From positions 1-22,949 of the forward strand of contig JAEOTF010000115.1 in assembly GCA_016840025.1 (NCBI GenBank): a DNA stretch of 22,949 bases. The letters run 5' to 3'. Source of the DNA: Candidatus Hodarchaeota archaeon (GTDB taxonomy: Archaea; Asgardarchaeota; Heimdallarchaeia; Hodarchaeales; YT1-039). The translations under genes and the position numbers were made by a program. Below the pieces are notes generated by a model. It was given only the letters and a program-made list of their open reading frames with translations, ran no database searches and had not been told where the DNA came from. This document shows positions 1 to 7,651 of this stretch, piece after piece (position 1 is the stretch's first letter; every line of letters begins with the position of its first letter).

Positions 1-114
1 CCTGAACTAATGGTCAAACTTGCGAAATTGTCATCAATCAAGGTAGGTGAAGAAAAACTACAAGGGCTAGAGGAAGAATATTTAGGACTTGTCGAATTTG
101 CGAATAATCTTTAA
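1..114 (+). CDS. C-terminal end of an unidentified gene, GatC-like
   Basis: An open frame runs in from the left edge and stops at TAA 112-114, giving 37 residues. The piece contains LAKLSSIKVGEEKLQGLEEE followed by a short Leu/Tyr helix. This resembles the N-terminal helix of the GatC subunit of Asp/Glu-tRNA amidotransferase, in which an LAKL core is followed by an acidic helix. A normal GatC would continue for about 50 more residues past this point, and no continuation is visible in the other frames. It is therefore either a truncated GatC or an unrelated C-terminus. The glycerate kinase remnant just downstream favours gene decay in this area. Confidence 0.35.
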   Translation, partial: PELMVKLAKLSSIKVGEEKLQGLEEEYLGLVEFANNL

Positions 115-159
115 TTTTTCGTAACACAAAACTTTTGGTTGTTTCGCATTGTTGATTAA

Positions 160-318
160 TCGGCATGGCAAAAAGCAAAAGAAAAAAATTTAGAGCCAGA
201 AGTGTTCCTTAAAGAGAATAATACTTATGAGTTTCTTAGGCAAACCGACTCATTAATTATAACTGGTCCTACAGGCACAAATGTTGCAGATATCGCCCTT
301 ATGTGGGTTTGGAAATAA
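160..318 (+). pseudogene. Remnant of glycerate 2-kinase (MOFRL family), C-terminus only
   Basis: The frame ending at TAA 316-318 encodes about 52 residues after an in-frame TAA at 157-159. It reads EPEVFLKENNTYEFLRQTD and then LIITGPTGTNVADIA. This is the C-terminal signature of MOFRL-type glycerate 2-kinases: an N-D/N-(S/T)-Y-x-F-L segment followed by the TGPTGTNV loop. The intact enzyme phosphorylates D-glycerate to 2-phosphoglycerate and is over 400 residues long. No start codon with a usable upstream region is present and the rest of the gene is missing, so this is a decayed fragment. It is convergent with the acetate kinase gene, whose stop lies 19 bases away. Confidence 0.7.
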
Positions 319-337
319 GATATTTCCTTTGGAGTGC

Positions 338-1582
338 TCAAGTCGCGAAGGAGTACGGGAAGCGTATATGTTCGTCATAAGTTCCCGTGAGGATTGCAAG
401 AGTATCTTCTACAATCACACGTTCTTCATCTGTTGGAATTATGAATACTTTTACAGCTGAGTCTTCTGTGGAAATCTCTTCTTCCTTAATTCCTCCAACA
501 GCCTGTTGATTCCTTTTTTTATCTAGGTTGACTCCAAGAAATTCCAGTCCTTCCAGAGCCATCCTACGGAGATGTGGTGAATTTTCCCCCACACCAGCCG
601 TAAATACAATGATATCCAATCCACTCATTGCTGCTGCATAAGCCCCAATATATTTTTTCAACCGATAGGCTTCAATCTCCATGGCTAATTGACATCTCTT
701 ATTACCTGCGAGTGCTTGTTGTATAACATCTCGACGATCAGTATAGTTTCCAGTAATACCGAGAAGACCGCTTTTTTTATTGAGAATAGCATCCATCTCC
801 TCAGGTGAAAGAGGCTGATGTTGCATAATATAGAGGGGAATAGCTGGATCAATATCTCCACAACGTGTACCCATAACCGCTCCTTCGAGCGGTGTGAAAC
901 CCATACTAGTGTCAATGGATACACCGCTCTCAACAGCGCAAGAGCTAGCACCATTTCCAATATGGAGAGTTACAATCTTTAATTGTTCAATAGGACGTTT
1001 GAGAAGAACGGCTGCTCGTTTGGATACATATAGATGAGAGGTTCCATGAAAGCCATACCGACGTATCCCAAAATTTGAATACCACTCATAGGGTAGAGGA
1101 TAGATATAGGCCCGTGGGGGCATGGTTTGATGAAAAGCGGTATCGAATACTGCAACATGAGGAATTTGTGGTAATACTGATTGAGCTGCTATAATTCCTT
1201 CAATATTAGGGGGATTATGAAGAGGAGCTAGGGGGGAAATACTCTTAATTTGTTGTAAGAGTTGCGAGGTTATTTTTGTAGATTGATAGAACTGTTCTCC
1301 GCCATGAACTACTCGATGGCCTACTGCAGCAATACTCTTGATATCCTCAATCACCCCATATTCTGGATGAACCAATGTATTAAGAATGAGTTTAATGGCA
1401 GTATTGTGATCTGGGCATTCGTAACCGATTTTAATAGTGCGAGAATTGTATGAATGCTTAATAGAAGATCCACCAATTGCCACACGTTCAACAATTCCTC
1501 GTGTTAAACTTTTCTGAGCTGTGGTGTCCATCACTGAATATTTAATTGATGAAGATCCGCAGTTAAGAGTGAGAACAAGCAT
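338..1582 (-). CDS. ackA: Acetate kinase
   Basis: This is a 414-residue cytoplasmic kinase interconverting acetate plus ATP and acetyl phosphate plus ADP. It is full length for the family (about 400). Visible landmarks are the N-terminal NCGSSSIKY phosphate-binding loop (Asn7), GHRVVHGG with Arg90, VAVFDTAFHQTMP with catalytic Asp147, RRYGFHGTSH with His179, and the GTRCGDIDPA segment with Arg240. The TAGVGENSP adenosine-binding stretch and a C-terminal TDEERVI acid are also present. The ATG at 1580-1582 follows an AGGATGAT Shine-Dalgarno-like element. It lies 81 bases downstream of the M20 amidohydrolase on the same strand. No phosphotransacetylase is in the window, so the acyl-phosphate source is unknown. 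Propionate may also be used, which would suit the prp genes (inference). AckA is uncommon in archaea. Confidence 0.95.
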   Translation of the reverse strand: MLVLTLNCGSSSIKYSVMDTTAQKSLTRGIVERVAIGGSSIKHSYNSRTIKIGYECPDHNTAIKLILNTLVHPEYGVIEDIKSIAAVGHRVVHGGEQFYQSTKITSQLLQQIKSISPLAPLHNPPNIEGIIAAQSVLPQIPHVAVFDTAFHQTMPPRAYIYPLPYEWYSNFGIRRYGFHGTSHLYVSKRAAVLLKRPIEQLKIVTLHIGNGASSCAVESGVSIDTSMGFTPLEGAVMGTRCGDIDPAIPLYIMQHQPLSPEEMDAILNKKSGLLGITGNYTDRRDVIQQALAGNKRCQLAMEIEAYRLKKYIGAYAAAMSGLDIIVFTAGVGENSPHLRRMALEGLEFLGVNLDKKRNQQAVGGIKEEEISTEDSAVKVFIIPTDEERVIVEDTLAILTGTYDEHIRFPYSFAT

Positions 1583-1663
1583 GGGTAATCATCCTGTTTC
1601 TTATATGGATATTAGAAAAGGCAGTTACAATTATAGAGAATAGCAATTCAAAGATTTTTTTAC

Positions 1664-2860
1664 TTATTCCATTTCGGATATGAAATGAGGATACAATCCA
1701 AGCATCGAATAGACCGCGACCCCTTTCCAAAGGACTTCTTCATCCACATCAAAACTTGGGTGGTGGTTAGGATAAACGATTCCTTTCTCTTCATTATGGA
1801 TTCCCAAGGCGATCATAGCACCTTTTGCTTTATCTAAATAGAATGTAAAATCCTCTGACCCCATAGAGGGTTCTACTATTTTCACAGTATCCAAAGCCTG
1901 GAGTATTTTTTTCAAGTTATCTACTACTTCCGAATCATTGATTAGCGGTGGATAAGAGACTGTCGAGTCGAAATCAACACTCCCCTCACATCGCCAAGCA
2001 GAACTGTACCCTTTTACTATTTCTTCAATCCGTGCACGAATATACTTTCTTACATCGGTATCCATTGTTCTAAAAGTTCCTTTAAGTTTAGCTTCGTTAG
2101 GAATAATGTTAAAGGCATTACTTCCTTCCCACATTGGTGCTGTAAGGGCTACATTAGCAAATGGATCGATTTCTCGACTAACAATCTTCTGAAGAGCGTT
2201 ATAAATGTCAGCTAGGACAGCTGTAGGATCAATTGCATGTTGTGGTGCTGCAGCTCCACCCCCTTTCCCCTTGACAGTAATTGAGAAATCATCAGCAGAT
2301 GCAAGCATGGCTCCTTTTCTCGTCGCGATTGTACCAGCGGGAAGATGTATCCAAACATGAATGGCAAATGTAGCATCCGCATCATCGAGATGACCTTCTT
2401 CAACGATGAGCTTACCACCACCACCATCTTCCTCTGCAGGTTGGAATATTAGCTTAAGTGTACAAGGTAGATATTCTCTATTCTTGAAGAGAATCTTAGC
2501 AGCCCCTAACAACATCGCAGTATGAGCATCGTGACCGCAAGCGTGCATTTTTCCTGGAATTCTGCTCCTATAGGGAACATCATTTTCCTCTTGAACATTT
2601 AATGCATCAATATCAGCACGAAGAGCTACAGTTTTTCCATCGTTTGTACCTCGAAGTGTTGCTATTAATCCAGTTTTTGCGACCTTTCTAATATCATCAT
2701 ATCCTATCTTACGTAGCTCTTGTTCGATAAACTGCGATGTTTGTACTTCTTCAAAAGCAGTTTCGGGAAATTGATGGATATGCCGTCGTGTACTGATCAC
2801 ATAATCTTCTAGCGACTTTGCCTCTTCTATAATCATTTTTTTCAATTTTTGCATGTTCAA
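1664..2860 (-). CDS. M20 family amidohydrolase (hippurate/N-acyl-amino-acid hydrolase type)
   Basis: This is a 398-residue di-metal hydrolase of the M20D subfamily, which releases amino acids from N-acyl or related amides. Metal-ligand and catalytic motifs are complete: ALRADIDAL (about 79-87), MHACGHDAHT with Cys108 and His110, FQPAEEDGGGG with the Glu143-Glu144 pair, GSEDFTFYL, and HHPSFDVDE near the C-terminus. The lid domain lies between about 185 and 300. There is no signal peptide, so it is cytoplasmic. The coordinates use TTG at 2858-2860, which sits 5-6 bases after GGAAGGAT. The ATG two codons later (2852-2854) is an equally reasonable start. The substrate cannot be told from the sequence. 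Aminoacylase or an indole-acetyl-amino-acid hydrolase-like activity is possible. It may share a transcript with ackA. Confidence 0.9.
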   Translation of the reverse strand: MNMQKLKKMIIEEAKSLEDYVISTRRHIHQFPETAFEEVQTSQFIEQELRKIGYDDIRKVAKTGLIATLRGTNDGKTVALRADIDALNVQEENDVPYRSRIPGKMHACGHDAHTAMLLGAAKILFKNREYLPCTLKLIFQPAEEDGGGGKLIVEEGHLDDADATFAIHVWIHLPAGTIATRKGAMLASADDFSITVKGKGGGAAAPQHAIDPTAVLADIYNALQKIVSREIDPFANVALTAPMWEGSNAFNIIPNEAKLKGTFRTMDTDVRKYIRARIEEIVKGYSSAWRCEGSVDFDSTVSYPPLINDSEVVDNLKKILQALDTVKIVEPSMGSEDFTFYLDKAKGAMIALGIHNEEKGIVYPNHHPSFDVDEEVLWKGVAVYSMLGLYPHFISEME

Positions 2861-2894
2861 ACTAATATCCTTCCTACAAGTAGTTCATTCTTTA

Positions 2895-3185
2895 CTGTTT
2901 CATTTTCCAGTATTAATAAGATCTCCATGTGCCAACTTCATTGAAAACATGACTAAAGAAGAAGAACAAACGACGTCTAAACATTTCGAGTATCTAAAAT
3001 AGCTTTTATCTTCCGATAAACTGATTATAGTAGGTCCATGTTCAGATAGAGTATTTGAGATCATAATCTTGAAAGTACAGACTAAGGAAGAGGTCATAAA
3101 ACTGATTGAGAACGACCCATCCATACAAACAAAGGTTTTGACCCCTGAAATTCACCCTTTACGAATTTCTCTACTTAAGACTTGA
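2895..3185 (+). pseudogene. YciI-family protein, broken by an in-frame TAG and lacking a start
   Basis: One frame reads HFPVLIRSPCANFIENMTKE and then HFEYLK, stop, LLSSDKLIIVGPC, a VFEIIILKV strand and ending EIHPLRISLLKT. This is the small ferredoxin-like fold of YciI-domain proteins, with the usual M-T-x-E-E helix, the HFEYLK motif, the GP turn and the C-terminal HP-R motif. The only internal lesion is TAG at 3000-3002, where relatives have a charged residue. The position of the usual start codon is occupied by TTA/CTG (2892-2897). The only in-frame ATG, at 2853, would add a non-homologous extension overlapping the divergent M20 start. Loss of the start and the internal stop together make a recent pseudogene most likely. 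Confidence 0.7.
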
Positions 3186-3258
3186 AAAAGGTAAAGCGTT
3201 TTGATTATCAAACTGATGAAAAGATTTTTACTAGAAGTGCACTTCAAATACTCATTAT

Positions 3259-4146
3259 ATGAGCACTTCTAATAATTCTCCAGGGGCGAAGCTACGAGAA
3301 GCTTTGGACATTGAACAACCTTTACATGTTGTAGGAACGATTAATGCGCTAACAGCTATGATGGCAAAGCGTATAGGCTTCAGAGCAATTTATCTTTCTG
3401 GAGCAGGTGTAGCAAACGCTTCCTATGGGTTACCAGATCTTGGAATCACCACACTTGATAATGTGGCAGAAGATGCACGCCGAATTACCGACACTGTTGA
3501 TCTACCACTATTAGTGGACATTGATACTGGGTTTGGAGGTGCATTCTCCATTACACGAACTATCAAGACATTAGAAAAAATCGGGGTGGCAGGAGTCCAT
3601 ATAGAAGATCAGGAAGCCCAGAAACGTTGTGGACACCGACCGAACAAAGTCATTGTTGCTACTGAAGAGATGTGTGATCGAATTAAAGCTGCTATAGCTG
3701 CTCGAGACAATCCTGATTTTATGATCATGGCAAGAACAGACGCGTTTACCCAAGAAGGGTTAGAAGATGCCCTTGAGCGGATACGAGAATACATCGATGT
3801 GGGCGCTGATGCAATATTTCCTGAAGCGTTAACGACACTTGAGCAATATAGAGCCTTTACTGAAGCTGTTTCAGTTCCTGTCCTTGCAAATATAACAGAA
3901 TTTGGAAAAACTCCTTTATTTACTACTCAAGAGTTGAAAAATGCAGGAGTATCTATAATACTTTACCCGTTATCCGCATTCCGAGCAATGAATAAAGCCG
4001 CAGAAATAGTTTATAATGCTATTCGGCACAAAGGCACGCAAAAATCATTAATAAACGGAATGCAAACACGTGAAGAACTGTACGATTTATTAGACTACTA
4101 TCGGTATGAAAAAATTGTTGATGAGTTTTATGGAAGGAAAAAATAA
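3259..4146 (+). CDS. prpB: Methylisocitrate lyase (ICL/PEP mutase superfamily)
   Basis: This 295-residue enzyme cleaves 2-methylisocitrate to pyruvate and succinate, the last step of the methylcitrate cycle. It matches bacterial PrpB in length and in every signature I can recall. These include [11 protein letters not shown] with metal-site Asp87 and Asp89, [15 protein letters not shown] with catalytic Cys124, [19 protein letters not shown] and [29 protein letters not shown] and a C-terminal tail with GTQKSLI and [14 protein letters not shown] complete the set. The TPLFT and PLSAFRAMN segments favour methylisocitrate lyase over isocitrate lyase or PEP mutase. Its TAA overlaps the ATG of the next gene by one base, so the two are probably translationally coupled. 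The close likeness to bacterial PrpB suggests horizontal transfer. Confidence 0.93.
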   Translation: MSTSNNSPGAKLREALDIEQPLHVVGTINALTAMMAKRIGFRAIYLSGAGVANASYGLPDLGITTLDNVAEDARRITDTVDLPLLVDIDTGFGGAFSITRTIKTLEKIGVAGVHIEDQEAQKRCGHRPNKVIVATEEMCDRIKAAIAARDNPDFMIMARTDAFTQEGLEDALERIREYIDVGADAIFPEALTTLEQYRAFTEAVSVPVLANITEFGKTPLFTTQELKNAGVSIILYPLSAFRAMNKAAEIVYNAIRHKGTQKSLINGMQTREELYDLLDYYRYEKIVDEFYGRKK

Positions 4147-5285
4147 TGAAAGAAAAAAAGAGAATAGATTTTGATAACATCATCTACAATCCAGGTTTAC
4201 GATCGGTTATGGTTGGGGATACCACAATGGTTCCCTTGAGTGTAGAAGATGCTGGATTAACCTATTGTGGATACCACATTGATGATTTGGGTTCAAATAG
4301 TACGTTTGAAGAAACTTCTTACCTAATAGTTAATGATGAATTACCAAACCAGGCACAATTAACTGAATGGACTCAAAAACTTATTAATAGTCGTCCTCTG
4401 CCAAAAATGGTTAAATTAATTCTAGATCAAATTCCACAGAACACGCACCCCATGGATGTTCTTCGTACTGCTGTTTCCGTCTTAGGTGTTGAAGAACCTG
4501 AACAAGATGATGATCACAAAACGGCAGGCGTTCGTTTATTGGGAATTTTACCAACAGTTATCGCCTATTGGTATTTAAAGTCTCGGGGTAAAGAATTACG
4601 TTTAGATTCTGATGAAAAAGCAATAGGGGGGTATTTTTTGGATATTCTAAAACAAAAGCCACCTACTGATACCGAACGAAATATGATGAACTGTTCTCTC
4701 ATCATGTACGCTGAGCACGAACTTGCTGCATCAACTTTTGCTACTCGAGTATGCATATCGACATTATCGGATTTTCACTCTGCAATTTGTTCCGGAATTG
4801 GGACGTTAAAAGGTCCCTTAAACGGAGGAGCCAATGAAGCAGCAATGAGACTTCTTAGCAGTTTTAGTGATCCTTCTGACGCTGAGAAAGGAATTAGACG
4901 AAAATTAAAACAAAAAGAATTAGTTATGGGATTTGGTCATGCGTACTATGCAACTGGTGATCCAAGGAGTCCACATATTAAGAAATGGGCCCGCAAACTT
5001 TCTGAAGAACGAAATGATATGAATTTGTTTAATATTGCAGAAACAATTGAGAATGTAATGCGAGAGGAGAAAGGATTATACCCCAATCTTGATTACTACA
5101 CAGCAGTTGCTTATGCAATGGCAGATATCCCTCGTGAATTGGCTACACCTATCTTTACTATGAGTCGAGCAAGCGGATGGATTACGCATATCGCAGAGCA
5201 ACGACAAGTGGGTAAATTAATACGACCACTTGCGAAATATATTGGACCAAGCAAAAGAGAGTATATTCCTATAAACGATAGGTAA
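4146..5285 (+). CDS. prpC: 2-methylcitrate synthase with an Asn in place of the catalytic His
   Basis: This 379-residue citrate-synthase-fold protein is predicted to condense propionyl-CoA with oxaloacetate. Family segments occur in order: LTYCGYHIDDL, HPMDVLRTAVS (101-111), YAEHELAASTFATRV with His191, GPLNGGANEA (223-231), MGFGHAYYATGDPRS with His265 and Arg274, YPNLDYYTAVAYAM with Asp316, and WITHIAEQRQVGKLIRP. The FPNLD-, EQRQ- and IRP-type tail matches bacterial PrpC better than housekeeping citrate synthase. In essentially all citrate and methylcitrate synthases the GPxHGGANE loop carries the His that polarises the acyl-CoA; here codon 226 is AAC (Asn) at 4821-4823. Asp and the second His are kept. 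YRGY is also changed to YCGY. The gene is coupled to prpB through a one-base TAATG overlap. Confidence 0.9.
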   Translation: MKEKKRIDFDNIIYNPGLRSVMVGDTTMVPLSVEDAGLTYCGYHIDDLGSNSTFEETSYLIVNDELPNQAQLTEWTQKLINSRPLPKMVKLILDQIPQNTHPMDVLRTAVSVLGVEEPEQDDDHKTAGVRLLGILPTVIAYWYLKSRGKELRLDSDEKAIGGYFLDILKQKPPTDTERNMMNCSLIMYAEHELAASTFATRVCISTLSDFHSAICSGIGTLKGPLNGGANEAAMRLLSSFSDPSDAEKGIRRKLKQKELVMGFGHAYYATGDPRSPHIKKWARKLSEERNDMNLFNIAETIENVMREEKGLYPNLDYYTAVAYAMADIPRELATPIFTMSRASGWITHIAEQRQVGKLIRPLAKYIGPSKREYIPINDR

Positions 5286-5357
5286 TACTTATCATTAGGG
5301 CTCCTTTTTTCTAAAAAATACAATAATTTAATTTTAAACTAAAATAATTATACAAAC

Positions 5358-5362
5358 GAGGT
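5358..5362 (+). promoter_or_regulatory. Shine-Dalgarno-like GAGGT ahead of prpD
   Basis: GAGGT lies nine bases before an ATT codon at 5372, in frame with prpD. No comparable element precedes the first in-frame ATG at 5438. It supports translation starting well upstream of that ATG. Confidence 0.4.
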
Positions 5363-5371
5363 TGATCAACA

Positions 5372-6814
5372 ATTACATGGACAGATAGTAGTCAGTATCC
5401 TCAATCTGATTCTGAAATAGTTGGAATTGCAAAATATATGTTAGAATATGAACCAACATCAGAAGAAGCCTACCAAACCGCTCGTTTATGTCTAATGGAC
5501 AGTATTGGTTGCGCAATATTAGCTTTAAAATTTCCAGAATGTACTAAAATGCTAGGACCTATCGTTCCAGAGACTATTGTTCCTAATGGATCACATGTTC
5601 CTGGTACTTCATTCGTATTAGATCCTGTTACAGCTGCTTTTAACATTGGAGTTTTGATCCGTTGGTTAGACTATAATGATACGTGGTTGGCTGCTGAATG
5701 GGGACATCCATCCGATAATCTTGGTGCGATACTTGCTGTTTCTGAATTCATGTCTCACAAGAATATGACAAAAGGATTGAAGCCATTAACCATCCATGAT
5801 GTTCTTACAGCTATGATTAAGGCATATGAAATACAGGGCGTCATGGCATTGGAAAATAGTTTTAATAAAAAAGGCTTAGACCATGTTCTTCTGGTAAAAC
5901 TTGCAAGTGCAGCAGTGACCGCATATCTATTTGGTTGTGATGAGCAACAAATTATTAACGCTATCTCTCAAGTTTGGGCGGATCTTGGACCATTACGAAC
6001 CTACCGCCACGCACCTAATACAGGGTCGCGAAAAAGTTGGGCAGCAGGAGATGCGACGAGTCGAGGGGTTTTTCTAGCATTACAATCATTACGTGGCGAA
6101 ATGGGTTATCCAACAATCCTTACTACCCCGAAATGGGGTTTTTATGATAGGTTATGGAATGGTAAGCGCTTCAAGTTTCAACGTTCTTACGGGAGTTACG
6201 TCATGGAAAATATTTTGTTTAAAATCTCTTATCCTGCCGAATTTCATGGACAAACAGCAGTTGAAGCAAGTATTAAACTTCATCCTGAAGTAATCAATCG
6301 TCTGAATGAAATTGAACGTGTAGAAATCTTCACACAGGAAGCAGGTGCGCGTATTATTGATAAAAAGGGTCCACTTCGTAACCCTGCAGCTCGTGATCAT
6401 TGTCTTCAATACATGACAGCTGTTGGGTTAATTTTTGGGAGGTTAGTTTATGAGGACTATGAAGATGAACGCGCTTCTGACCCTCGGATAGATACATTAC
6501 GAGAAAAAATGGTAGTTCAAGAAAACCCTCTTTATACTCAAGAATATCATGATCCAGATAAGCGCTCAATTGCCAATGCTATTCAAGTTTTCTTTAAAGA
6601 TGGAACTAAAACTGAGGCTGTTGAAGTAACATATCCTTTAGGACACCGAAAGCGTCGTATAGAGGCTATTCCATTATTAAAAAAGAAATTCAAACAAAAT
6701 ATCACTATTCATTTTTCAACTCAGAAAGTACAAGAGATAATCAATTTATTCAAAGATCATAAAAGATTGGAACAAACACCAGTTCACTCATTTATGGAGT
6801 TATTACAAAAATAA
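5372..6814 (+). CDS. prpD: 2-methylcitrate dehydratase (MmgE/PrpD family)
   Basis: This enzyme dehydrates 2-methylcitrate to 2-methyl-cis-aconitate. The sequence follows bacterial PrpD throughout: [136 protein letters not shown] and [13 protein letters not shown]. The first in-frame ATG is 5438 (458 residues), but coding similarity continues upstream: [20 protein letters not shown] aligns with the N-terminal helix of known PrpD. No ATG, GTG or TTG exists in that extension. I chose ATT 5372, which gives 480 residues, close to the usual 483, and sits behind GAGGT. An indel destroying a normal start is the alternative. The 86-base gap after prpC leaves it open whether the gene has its own promoter. 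Confidence 0.9.
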   Translation: MTWTDSSQYPQSDSEIVGIAKYMLEYEPTSEEAYQTARLCLMDSIGCAILALKFPECTKMLGPIVPETIVPNGSHVPGTSFVLDPVTAAFNIGVLIRWLDYNDTWLAAEWGHPSDNLGAILAVSEFMSHKNMTKGLKPLTIHDVLTAMIKAYEIQGVMALENSFNKKGLDHVLLVKLASAAVTAYLFGCDEQQIINAISQVWADLGPLRTYRHAPNTGSRKSWAAGDATSRGVFLALQSLRGEMGYPTILTTPKWGFYDRLWNGKRFKFQRSYGSYVMENILFKISYPAEFHGQTAVEASIKLHPEVINRLNEIERVEIFTQEAGARIIDKKGPLRNPAARDHCLQYMTAVGLIFGRLVYEDYEDERASDPRIDTLREKMVVQENPLYTQEYHDPDKRSIANAIQVFFKDGTKTEAVEVTYPLGHRKRRIEAIPLLKKKFKQNITIHFSTQKVQEIINLFKDHKRLEQTPVHSFMELLQK

Positions 6815-6855
6815 ACAAGAATAGTCGCAATCTTCAACGAGAATTAATTTTTCGA

Positions 6856-6868
6856 ATCTTACCAAATG
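6856..6868 (-). repeat. 13-base repeat copy R1 (minus orientation)
   Basis: The minus strand reads CATTTGGTAAGAT exactly. It is the only minus-strand copy and lies 42 bases beyond the prpD stop. Confidence 0.75.
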
Positions 6869-6904
6869 TCTTGATTACGTCCTTACCCAAATTTGAGATT
6901 TTTT

Positions 6905-6928
6905 GAAACCCCATTGTTTCCAATGGAA
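6905..6928 (-). other. ORB-like site A
   Basis: The minus strand reads TTCCATTGGAAACAATGGGG followed by TTTC. This carries the dyad TTCCANTGGAA and the downstream G-run of the archaeal origin recognition box and is, by eye, the best match in the window. Confidence 0.7.
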
Positions 6929-7022
6929 AATTAATTGAGACATATTAAGATAATAAAGAGAAAACGATATTGTCCTGACCAAAAATAACTTGAGTATGCT
7001 AATTTTCTGTAGTTGAAATTCA

Positions 7023-7046
7023 TAACCTCCATGGGTTCTACTGGAA
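7023..7046 (-). other. ORB-like site B (degenerate)
   Basis: The minus strand reads TTCCAGTAGAACCCATGGAG followed by GTTA. It aligns without gaps to site A, with one change in the right half of the dyad and a broken G-run. Confidence 0.5.
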
Positions 7047-7087
7047 CCAGTCGAACTTCTTCAAGGTCTCTTTATCATTACTATTAT

Positions 7088-7100
7088 CATTTGGTAAGAT
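7088..7100 (+). repeat. 13-base repeat copy R2
   Basis: Exact CATTTGGTAAGAT on the plus strand, between ORB-like sites B and C. Confidence 0.75.
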
Positions 7101-7127
7101 TCAAGGTATAATAATAATAACTTCATT

Positions 7128-7151
7128 TTCCAAAGGAACCGATGGAGATTG
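7128..7151 (+). other. ORB-like site C (degenerate)
   Basis: The plus strand reads TTCCAAAGGAACCGATGGAG followed by ATTG. It aligns without gaps to sites A and B and shares the ATGG(A/G)G block. Its orientation is opposite to theirs. Confidence 0.45.
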
Positions 7152-7318
7152 AGGGGTAACCTGCTCGACAAAATTCAAAGAATTAAAATAATAAAAAATG
7201 CTTTAGAAAAACTTTATTCACGATCCAAAACTCATATCTTATCTTTCAGTGCATGTTACCATTACTGTTCTGCAATTTTTTCTTGTTATTCTGTAATTTG
7301 TCGCTAAAACTCATAGTT

Positions 7319-7331
7319 CATTTGGTAAGAT
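7319..7331 (+). repeat. 13-base repeat copy R3
   Basis: Exact CATTTGGTAAGAT on the plus strand, 231 bases after R2, in AT-rich gene-free DNA. Confidence 0.75.
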
Positions 7332-7651
7332 CATCTATAGTTTAGCAGACATTAGTTCTAATATAATAAAAGAAGTAAAGGATGATTACAAATATAGTAA
7401 TAATTCTTATTTACTCTTTGGATGAATAATGGCTATTTTTTCTATATTTCTTCCTTAGTTTGATAAACTGATCCAATGACTGTAGTGAATTTTTTCGATC
7501 CTGTTCTTTGTTACAGATAAATACATTTATTTGCATAACGTAAAAGAAAAAAGCGTCTCATTAAGTGTAATTCCATTAAATGAAATCTATAATGGCTTCA
7601 AAAGACTATTTTCTTCCTCTAAATCATTTGAAATCCCTTTTGGCGAAAAAT

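Larger units (their letters stand above)
6815..7651. other. Candidate replication origin, core region (gene-free, AT-rich)
   Basis: No convincing gene occupies this stretch. It contains three ORB-like 24-mers at 6905-6928, 7023-7046 and 7128-7151. Three copies of the 13-base word CATTTGGTAAGAT or its complement are at 6856, 7088 and 7319. AT-dense runs near 7180-7220 and 7340-7480 could act as an unwinding element. Elements left of about 7050 read on the minus strand and those to the right read on the plus strand. ORBs in archaea bind Orc1/Cdc6 and usually flank an AT-rich unwinding site in inverted arrangement. The initiator gene in this window starts at 22639. Origin function is inferred from motifs only. 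Confidence 0.6.

Noticed and set aside
165..212. Short basic peptide frame beginning MAKSKRKKF
   Set aside because: It overlaps the glycerate kinase remnant in another frame and is only 15 codons.
3000..3002. Pyrrolysine codon in a YciI-like protein
   Set aside because: The expected start codon is also missing, which points to gene decay. No pyl gene is in the window.
2900..3124. 74-codon open frame on the minus strand
   Set aside because: It is antisense to the recognisable YciI-like pseudogene and resembles no family.
7580..7651. N-terminal extension of M28 copy 1 from ATG 7580
   Set aside because: The extension is polar and absent from the paralogue, whose start aligns with ATG 7652 together with the shared upstream block.
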